This document shows, piece after piece, positions 5,834 through 10,281 of a DNA stretch of 10,281 nt. The notes below the pieces were generated by a model. That model was given only the letters and a program-made list of their open reading frames with translations, searched no databases and had not been told where the DNA came from. The DNA is from Paraprevotella stercoravium (GTDB lineage Bacteria; Bacteroidota; Bacteroidia; Bacteroidales; Bacteroidaceae): NCBI GenBank assembly GCA_018883665.1, contig JAHLFU010000120.1, positions 1 through 10,281 of the forward strand. Direction: 5' to 3'. The position numbers were made by a program, and so were the translations under genes. Position 1 is the first letter of the stretch. Every line of letters begins with the position of its first letter.

Positions 5834-6283
5834 ATGAACCGAATGTCACGACATATCCGCCCCGTAATCCGTTTCCGCCAGTGGAGCCGGAAAGCCTATG
5901 CTGCCTTTGCCAGCCTGGGCCGCGAGGTCGTCATCAGTCGTGTGGGAAAGAGCATTACCGAGGCTTCGCTCTGCAAGGTAGCCAAATACACCGTGTGCGA
6001 GATGCGCCACTATATTCCCGGCTACGAAGCGACCGAAACCGAGCTCGCTCCCCCCGATATCGGAACTCCCGAACTGGAACTGATGCTGCTTGTTGAACCG
6101 ACGATCCCGGCGGTTCCGGCTGCTTCATACCTTATTGATAATAACATCGCAGTGCGTCCTGCGCTTCAGCCCTTAACCGGCCGGAGCGCAGGACGCATTG
6201 TTTTTTCTATAAACTCAAAGCATTCTCCGGCCCCGAAGGAATCGGAACGTTTGCAAGAATGCTATAAAACCGACAGATTATGA
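5834..6283 (+). CDS. Small unknown Bacteroidales-type protein upstream of bioB
   Basis: A frame of 149 codons. The N-terminal part is convincing: a basic, aromatic stretch IRFRQWSRKAYAAFASLGRE (about residues 12-31) followed by VVISRVGKSITEASLCKV. From memory, WSRK-YA-F-SLG segments recur in small Bacteroidales proteins and at the N-termini of some outer-membrane receptor ORFs; no function is known to me. After about residue 100 the reading is doubtful. It runs through an intrinsic terminator (6150-6206), and the other forward frame carries the stops TGATAATAA at 6136-6144, as if the true end were there after a frameshift. If the full frame is real, its TGA (6281-6283) overlaps the bioB ATG (6280-6282), which would couple the two. 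The start may instead be ATG 5843, because 5834 leaves almost no leader. The protein has no clear signal peptide or membrane segment. Confidence 0.6.
   Translation: MNRMSRHIRPVIRFRQWSRKAYAAFASLGREVVISRVGKSITEASLCKVAKYTVCEMRHYIPGYEATETELAPPDIGTPELELMLLVEPTIPAVPAASYLIDNNIAVRPALQPLTGRSAGRIVFSINSKHSPAPKESERLQECYKTDRL
6150..6206 (+). terminator. Intrinsic terminator or attenuator between small ORF and bioB
   Basis: Arms 6150-6167 (CAGTGCGTCCTGCGCTTC) and 6183-6200 (GGAGCGCAGGACGCATTG) pair over 18 positions, including 13 consecutive Watson-Crick pairs (TGCGTCCTGCGCT with AGCGCAGGACGCA). A run of six T follows (6201-6206). It is among the strongest hairpins in the window, yet it sits within an open frame and 74 nt before bioB. 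It either ends the small-gene transcript, so that bioB needs its own promoter, or attenuates read-through into the biotin genes. Confidence 0.8.
6219..6263. promoter_or_regulatory. Putative bioB promoter flanked by an 8-bp inverted repeat
   Basis: AACGTTTG (6246-6253) matches five of the six fixed positions of TAnnTTTG; the -33 region (around 6222) is poor. Transcription would start near 6257, about 23 nt before bioB. The element lies between exact inverted copies AGCATTCT (6219-6226) and AGAATGCT (6256-6263), a possible operator. It does not resemble the BirA-type TTGTAAAC operator. Support is weak and rests mainly on the terminator just upstream, which implies a promoter is needed here. Confidence 0.35.
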
Positions 6284-7263
6284 AACTACCAGAAGCATTA
6301 GAAGAACTGAAACAGAGAATATTGCAAGGCGAAGAAGCCGGTCAGGAAAAGATCCTGGCTCTGGCCGCCGGACTGAATGACGCCCGGGGCACCGAAGCCC
6401 TATGCCAGGCCGCGCACGAGATCACCGTGGCCTGTGCCAGCCGCCACTTTGATATGTGCTCCATCATCAACGCCAGGTCCGGCCGTTGTAGCGAGAATTG
6501 CAAATGGTGCGCCCAGTCGGCCCATTACGGCACGAATGCCGAGGTGTACGGACTGGTATCCGAAGACACCATCATCGAGCACGGACTGCACAACAAGTCC
6601 AAGGGGGTGGAACGCTTCTCGCTCGTCACCAGCGGCAAGAAACCCTCCGACCGTGAGGTGAACGAAATTTGCAGTCGGGTACGCGCCCTGAAGGCCAAGA
6701 GCCGCATCCGGGTGTGTGCTTCGCTCGGTCTGGCCACCGAGGAACAGCTCGTCCGTCTGCGTGAAGCCGGTGTGGAGCGCTACCACTGCAATCTGGAAAC
6801 CGCACCCTCCTACTTCGACTCCCTGTGCACCACCCACAGCCAGGCCGACAAGATTGAAACCCTGCACGCCGCCCAGCGCGCCGGCATGGAAATCTGTTGC
6901 GGCGGCATCGTGGGCATGGGCGAGAGCGAGGAGCAACGCATCGAGCTGGCCTTCAAGCTGCGCGAACTCGACACCCGTTCCATCCCCATCAACATCCTGC
7001 ACCCCATCCCCGGTACCCCTTTGGGCGACACCCCGCTGCTCAGCGACGAAGAGATCCTGCGCACCGTGGCCCTCTACCGCCTGATCCACCCCAAGGCCTA
7101 TCTGCGTCTGGCCGGCGGTCGTGCCCGTCTGAGCGAAGACACCCTGCAGCGCGTGCTCCACGCCGGAATCAACGCCGCCATTGTGGGCGATCTGCTCACC
7201 ACCCTCGGCTCCGGCATCGACGAAGACAAGAAGCGTTTCGCTGAAGCCGGTTATCAGCTCTAA
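6280..7263 (+). CDS. bioB: Biotin synthase
   Basis: A 327-residue radical-SAM enzyme that inserts sulfur into dethiobiotin, the last step of biotin synthesis. The CxxxCxxC motif for the SAM-binding [4Fe-4S] cluster is Cys70, Cys74, Cys77 (GRCSENCKWCAQS). Other family blocks are RVCASLG (Cys146), HCNLET (169-174), ICCGGIVGMGE (205-215), PINILHPIPGTPLG (236-249) and YLRLAGGR (Arg276). The E. coli auxiliary [2Fe-2S] ligands Cys97, Cys128, Cys188 and Arg260 correspond to Ser114, Cys146, Cys206 and Arg276. The interval from the first radical-SAM Cys to Ser114 is 44 residues, exactly as in E. coli, so the Cys-to-Ser change is not an alignment slip. An additional Cys207 follows Cys206. Some anaerobe BioBs are reported, as I recall, to hold a different auxiliary cluster, which fits. 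It is the first gene of the biotin operon; bioA follows after 55 nt without a terminator. Confidence 0.97.
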   Translation: MKLPEALEELKQRILQGEEAGQEKILALAAGLNDARGTEALCQAAHEITVACASRHFDMCSIINARSGRCSENCKWCAQSAHYGTNAEVYGLVSEDTIIEHGLHNKSKGVERFSLVTSGKKPSDREVNEICSRVRALKAKSRIRVCASLGLATEEQLVRLREAGVERYHCNLETAPSYFDSLCTTHSQADKIETLHAAQRAGMEICCGGIVGMGESEEQRIELAFKLRELDTRSIPINILHPIPGTPLGDTPLLSDEEILRTVALYRLIHPKAYLRLAGGRARLSEDTLQRVLHAGINAAIVGDLLTTLGSGIDEDKKRFAEAGYQL

Positions 7264-7318
7264 ACAAACATTCCGACAGTACTTTATTTAAAGAACAAAC
7301 AATCAAACAAGAAAAAAC

Positions 7319-8626
7319 ATGCTTACTCATTCCGATTCTACTCTGTTCGATACATTCGACCACGACCACCTGTGGCATCCCTATACCTCCACCACCAACC
7401 CGTTGCCCACATATAAGGTGCGCAGTGCCGAGGGCTGCACCATTACCCTTGAAGACGGCACGCAACTCATCGAGGGTATGTCCTCCTGGTGGTGCGCCGT
7501 GCACGGCTACAATCATCCGGTTCTGAACCGTGCCATCGAGGAACAGCTCCGGAAGATGGCCCATGTGATGTTCGGCGGACTGACCCACGATCCCGCCATC
7601 GAACTGGGACGCCTCCTGCTGCGCCTCGTTCCGGACAACATGCAGAAGATTTTCTATGCCGACAGCGGTTCTGTGGCCGTGGAAGTAGCCCTCAAGATGG
7701 CCGTGCAATATCAGTATGCCTGTGGCCGTCCGGAGAAGAACAACTTCGTGACCATCCGTTCGGGCTATCACGGCGACACGTGGAATGCCATGTCCGTATG
7801 CGACCCCGTAACCGGCATGCACAGTCTTTTCGGCAGCGCATTGCCCGTGCGCCACTTTGTGCCCGCTCCGCAGAGCCGTTTCGACGGAGCGTGGGACGAG
7901 CACGACATCGAACCGTTGCGCCAGACCATCGAAGCCCATCACCGGCATCTGGCCGCCCTCATTCTGGAGCCTATCGTGCAGGGAGCCGGAGGCATGCGCT
8001 TCTATCATCCCAACTATCTGCGTGAGGCCGAAAAGCTCTGCCGCCAGTACGGTCTGCTGCTCATTTTCGACGAAATCGCCACGGGATTCGGTCGCACGGG
8101 CAAACTCTTTGCCTGGGAACATGCCGGCGTAAAGCCCGACATCATGTGTATCGGCAAGGCGCTGACCGGCGGTTACATGACCTTCTCGGCCGTGCTCACC
8201 ACCGATCAGGTAGCCGGTACCATCTCCGCCCATGAGCCCCACGCCTTCATGCACGGCCCTACGTTTATGGGCAACCCCATGGCCTGTGCCGTGGCCAAAG
8301 CCTCCATCGAACTGCTCCTGTCCTACGGATGGCAGGAAAAGGTGGCCCGCATCGAAGAACAGATGCGCCGCGAACTCGCTCCCGCCCGTGCTCTGCCTCA
8401 GGTGGCCGACGTGCGCGTGCTGGGTGCCATCGGTGTGCTCGAAACCCACCGGCCGGTCAACATGGCCCGTATGCAACGCCGCTTTGTGGAAGAAGGCATC
8501 TGGGTGCGCCCCTTCGGCCGCCTGGTCTACATCATGCCTCCCTTCATCATCCGTCCGGAGGAACTGAGCCGTCTGACCGAAGGTCTGCTCAAAATCGTGG
8601 CCGAACCCAAGAACTATTCGGAGTAA
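7319..8626 (+). CDS. bioA: Adenosylmethionine-8-amino-7-oxononanoate aminotransferase
   Basis: A 435-residue fold-type-I, class III PLP aminotransferase (E. coli BioA 429) that transaminates KAPA to 7,8-diaminononanoate, usually with S-adenosylmethionine as amino donor. Visible active-site features: HPYTS (20-24), SSWWC (55-59) with the substrate-cavity Trp pair, YHGDT (150-154) stacking on the cofactor, FDEIATGFGRTG (250-261) with Asp251 for the pyridine nitrogen and Arg259, the Schiff-base Lys280 in CIGKALTGG, GPTFMGNP (313-320), and Arg397 in WVRPFG for the substrate carboxylate. Offsets from E. coli BioA are constant at about +6, so the enzyme is complete. The BioA signature (WWC, RPFG) separates it from ornithine/GABA aminotransferases. 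The start at 7319 gives the family-typical N-terminus. The stop TAA runs into an ATG (TAATG, 8624-8628) that opens a 32-codon frame before bioF. Confidence 0.97.
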   Translation: MLTHSDSTLFDTFDHDHLWHPYTSTTNPLPTYKVRSAEGCTITLEDGTQLIEGMSSWWCAVHGYNHPVLNRAIEEQLRKMAHVMFGGLTHDPAIELGRLLLRLVPDNMQKIFYADSGSVAVEVALKMAVQYQYACGRPEKNNFVTIRSGYHGDTWNAMSVCDPVTGMHSLFGSALPVRHFVPAPQSRFDGAWDEHDIEPLRQTIEAHHRHLAALILEPIVQGAGGMRFYHPNYLREAEKLCRQYGLLLIFDEIATGFGRTGKLFAWEHAGVKPDIMCIGKALTGGYMTFSAVLTTDQVAGTISAHEPHAFMHGPTFMGNPMACAVAKASIELLLSYGWQEKVARIEEQMRRELAPARALPQVADVRVLGAIGVLETHRPVNMARMQRRFVEEGIWVRPFGRLVYIMPPFIIRPEELSRLTEGLLKIVAEPKNYSE

Positions 8627-8724
8627 TGCGCCGACAAGAACAAGAGGCCACATCCGGATGCCCCAAAAACAGAATGTTTCCAAACAAGAAAAGAAAGACC
8701 AAGACCATAAGAACCGCATCATGA
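8626..8724 (+). CDS. Possible 32-codon coupled small ORF between bioA and bioF
   Basis: The frame begins at the ATG that shares its A with the bioA stop (TAATG) and ends in a TGA (8722-8724) overlapping an in-frame ATG of bioF (8721) as ATGA. Both junctions are of the translational-coupling type. The peptide would be very basic, with a Lys/Arg-rich second half (NKKRKTKTIRT). I recognise no family. It may merely be a fortuitous frame in a 190-nt spacer; comparison with related genomes would decide. Confidence 0.25.
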   Translation: MRRQEQEATSGCPKNRMFPNKKRKTKTIRTAS

Positions 8725-8749
8725 AACCAATGACAGATAAAGAGGAACA

Positions 8750-8795
8750 GCAAAGCGTATGCGAACATGAAACCGATGCGCAAAGCGTACGCGAA
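8750..8795 (+). repeat. Imperfect 16-nt direct repeat, 30-nt period, before bioF
   Basis: GCAAAGCGTATGCGAA (8750-8765) recurs as GCAAAGCGTACGCGAA (8780-8795) with one difference, exactly 30 nt apart. In the bioF frame this gives QSVCE then QSVRE ten residues later. It lies in the doubtful N-terminal extension of bioF and looks like a small tandem duplication. Confidence 0.6.
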
Positions 8796-8816
8796 TCCCA
8801 AACAGAAATACAGCAG

Positions 8817-9959
8817 ATGAACAGTTATGAAAAAGAGCTGCAACGGCTCGCCGACAGTGGCAATCTGCGCGACCTGCCGCATCTGCATCCCGACGGGTGC
8901 CGGATGCACACCTCCGAGGGATGCCTGCTGAATCTCTCGTCGAACGATTACTTGGGACTGGGCAACCGCACCGACTGGCACACAGAGTTTCTCCAGAGCC
9001 TGAAGCCCGAAGAATGCCTGTTCTCCTCCACCTCATCACGCCTGCTCACGGGCAACTACCCCATCTACGACGAGGTGGAACAGCTGCTGGCCAACCTCTA
9101 TGAGCGCGAAGCCGCCCTGTTCTTCAGCAGCGGCTATCATATGAACACCGGCATCCTACCCGCACTGACCAACAGCCGTTCGCTCATCCTGGCCGACAAA
9201 CTGGTGCATGCCAGCATCATCGACGGCATCCGCCTTTCGTCCGCCCGCTGCATCCGTTACCGCCATCAGGACTATCGGCAACTGGAGCAACTGCTCGAAA
9301 AGCATCAGCACGACTACGACCGCATCTTTATCGTGACGGAGAGCATCTTCAGCATGGACGGCGACATTGCCCCCCTGCCCCTGCTGGTGGACCTGAAGAA
9401 ACGCTATCCCAATGTGCTGCTCTATGTGGACGAAGCCCATGCCGTGGGCGCACGCGGACCTCGTGGACTGGGCATCGCCGAGGAACAGGGCTGCCTGGCC
9501 GACATCGATCTGCTCTGCGGCACGATGGGCAAGGCGTTGGCCTCGATGGGAGCCTTTGTGGTGTGCAGCCACACACTGCGCCGTTACCTCATCAACAAGA
9601 TGCGCACCCTGATCTTCACCACCGCCCTGCCCCCTATCCAGATGGCATGGACCCGCTTTGTGCTGCTCCGTCTGGCCGAACTCGACGACCGGCGCCGGCA
9701 TCTGCTCCACATGAGCCGCACCGTGCAGCAGGCCCTCACGGCCCGGGGCTATACCTCGCCGTCGGAGAGCCACATCCTGCCCGTGATCATCGGCGACAGC
9801 CACGAGGCCATCCTCAAGGCCGAGGATATGCGCCGCAAAGGCTTCTATGTACTGCCCGTGCGCCCGCCCACCGTGCCCGAAGGCACCTCCCGCCTGCGTC
9901 TGTCGCTCACCGCCTCACTCACCGAGGCCGATGTGGAACGGCTCATTCAGGCCCTTTGA
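8817..9959 (+). CDS. bioF: 8-amino-7-oxononanoate synthase
   Basis: A PLP-dependent alpha-oxoamine synthase that condenses L-alanine with pimeloyl-ACP (or pimeloyl-CoA) to KAPA, the first ring-assembly step of biotin synthesis. From ATG 8817 it has 380 residues (E. coli 384). Motifs: NLSSNDYLGL (39-48), SSTSSRLLTGN (70-80), FFSSGYHMNTG (102-112) for cofactor stacking, ADKLVHASI (126-134) with His131, VTESIFSMDGD (173-183), DEAHAVGARGPRG (205-217) with Asp205 and His208, the Schiff-base Lys239 in GTMGKALASMG, and RPPTVPEGTSRLRLSL (349-364). ATG 8817 aligns MNSYEKELQRL with the family N-terminus. The frame also has ATGs at 8658, 8721 and 8730, which would add 53, 32 or 29 low-complexity Gln/Glu-rich residues; 8721 is linked by ATGA to the small frame after bioA, so a longer form is not excluded. 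bioG follows after 44 nt with no terminator. Confidence 0.96.
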   Translation: MNSYEKELQRLADSGNLRDLPHLHPDGCRMHTSEGCLLNLSSNDYLGLGNRTDWHTEFLQSLKPEECLFSSTSSRLLTGNYPIYDEVEQLLANLYEREAALFFSSGYHMNTGILPALTNSRSLILADKLVHASIIDGIRLSSARCIRYRHQDYRQLEQLLEKHQHDYDRIFIVTESIFSMDGDIAPLPLLVDLKKRYPNVLLYVDEAHAVGARGPRGLGIAEEQGCLADIDLLCGTMGKALASMGAFVVCSHTLRRYLINKMRTLIFTTALPPIQMAWTRFVLLRLAELDDRRRHLLHMSRTVQQALTARGYTSPSESHILPVIIGDSHEAILKAEDMRRKGFYVLPVRPPTVPEGTSRLRLSLTASLTEADVERLIQAL

Positions 9960-10003
9960 CCGTTGTTCCGAAACCGAATCCCCTTTTAAAAACGAAATCC
10001 CGT

Positions 10004-10281
10004 ATGAAACAGATATTTCTTCACCGCACCGGACAGCCCCGCCTGTTGCTCTTCTTCGCCGGATGGGGCGCCGACGAGCATCTCTTTCCCTATACCCCGC
10101 CGGCAGGCTACGACCTCCTGCTCTGCTACGACTATACCGACGAAACATTCGATTATAGTCTGCTGGGGCCATACACCGAAATCCGCCTTCTGGCGTGGTC
10201 GCTCGGCGTGTGGACCGCCGCCCGCACCCTGTCCGGCCATACCGACCGGCTGACACAGTGCCTGGCGCTGAACGGCACCCT
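10004..10281 (+). CDS. bioG: Pimeloyl-ACP methyl ester esterase BioG (partial, 5' part)
   Basis: The frame from ATG 10004 is open to the window edge (92 complete codons). It begins MKQIFLHRTGQPRLLLFFAG and continues with GWGAD (20-24), CYDYTD (41-46), LAWSLGVW (63-70) and LALNGT at the edge. This is the BioG (DUF452) alpha/beta-hydrolase pattern. The GWG block belongs to the oxyanion region and Ser66 in W-S-L-G is the expected nucleophile. The Asp and His of the triad lie beyond the window. BioG, the non-homologous counterpart of E. coli BioH, removes the methyl group from pimeloyl-ACP methyl ester and so ends the BioC-initiated pimelate pathway. Its position right after bioF is typical of Bacteroidetes biotin operons, where bioC and bioD usually follow. 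Confidence 0.9.
   Translation, partial: MKQIFLHRTGQPRLLLFFAGWGADEHLFPYTPPAGYDLLLCYDYTDETFDYSLLGPYTEIRLLAWSLGVWTAARTLSGHTDRLTQCLALNGT

Noticed and set aside
5818..6096. Alternative 92-codon frame overlapping the small ORF
   Set aside because: Its first codon lies before the -7 element and its product is proline/arginine-rich without a recognisable pattern, while the other frame gives the RFRQWSRKAYAAF motif.
5797..6280. BirA-type biotin operator (TTGTAAAC half-sites)
   Set aside because: No such inverted pair is present upstream of the small ORF or bioB; only the unrelated AGCATTCT/AGAATGCT repeat is seen.
7264..7318. Separate bioA promoter in the bioB-bioA gap
   Set aside because: TACTTTAT resembles only part of TAnnTTTG, has no -33 partner, and there is no terminator after bioB; an operon is simpler.
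7196..8722. A 508-codon open frame on the minus strand opposite bioB end and bioA
   Set aside because: It is an antisense shadow of GC-rich codons in bioA; the translation is His/Gly-rich without any family motif, and bioA on the plus strand is unmistakable.
9156..9803. A 215-codon minus-strand frame opposite bioF
   Set aside because: Same shadow effect: low-quality His/Gln/Gly-rich translation against a complete BioF on the other strand.
1..10281. CRISPR array, tRNA or rRNA genes, insertion sequence, transposase or integrase
   Set aside because: No regularly spaced repeats, clover-leaf sequences, terminal inverted repeats with target duplications, or transposase motifs were seen on either strand.

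Overview
The window reads as chromosomal DNA of a Bacteroidales member, probably Bacteroidaceae (Bacteroides/Phocaeicola-like). Three things point there: promoters of the Bacteroidetes form TAnnTTTG in front of most transcription units, A-rich rather than Shine-Dalgarno leaders, and a large secreted protein with a type IX secretion (T9SS) type A sorting tail. The genus is an inference. All supported genes lie on the + strand.

Left part (1-1650) is a peroxide-defence pair. yaaA (UPF0246 iron/peroxide-stress protein) has its own promoter, which contains a perfect 16-bp palindrome. It is followed by a tpx-type thiol peroxidase that, unusually, begins with a convincing signal peptide. A GC-rich hairpin with a T-tract ends tpx.

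Middle part (1650-5800) differs in composition. A stretch without an intact gene (1551-2173) holds the tpx terminator, the last ~68 codons of a LamG-like (concanavalin-fold) protein left as a gene remnant, a 15-bp A/T-rich inverted repeat that looks like that gene's old terminator, and a promoter. Next comes an AT-rich 1184-codon gene for an exported protein of unknown function. It is built of cryptic beta-sandwich modules and ends in a T9SS-type tail, and a strong 17-bp terminator hairpin closes it.

Right part (5800-10281) is a GC-rich biotin operon: a small unknown ORF with a near-leaderless promoter, then bioB, bioA, bioF and the start of bioG, which runs off the window. BioG is the pimeloyl-ACP methyl ester esterase, so bioC and bioD are expected just downstream. 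BioG would release pimeloyl-ACP. BioF converts that to KAPA, BioA transaminates KAPA to DAPA, BioD (not in view) closes the ring to dethiobiotin, and BioB inserts sulfur.

Items most worth a second look: BioB has Ser at the position of one of the three cysteine ligands of the auxiliary cluster (E. coli Cys97), with spacing otherwise conserved and an extra Cys nearby; an intrinsic terminator lies inside the small ORF just before bioB, and that ORF overlaps bioB by ATGA; and the giant secreted protein consists of repeated modules. I see no clear new multi-gene system; the large secreted protein and the bioB leader are the best candidates for undescribed biology.
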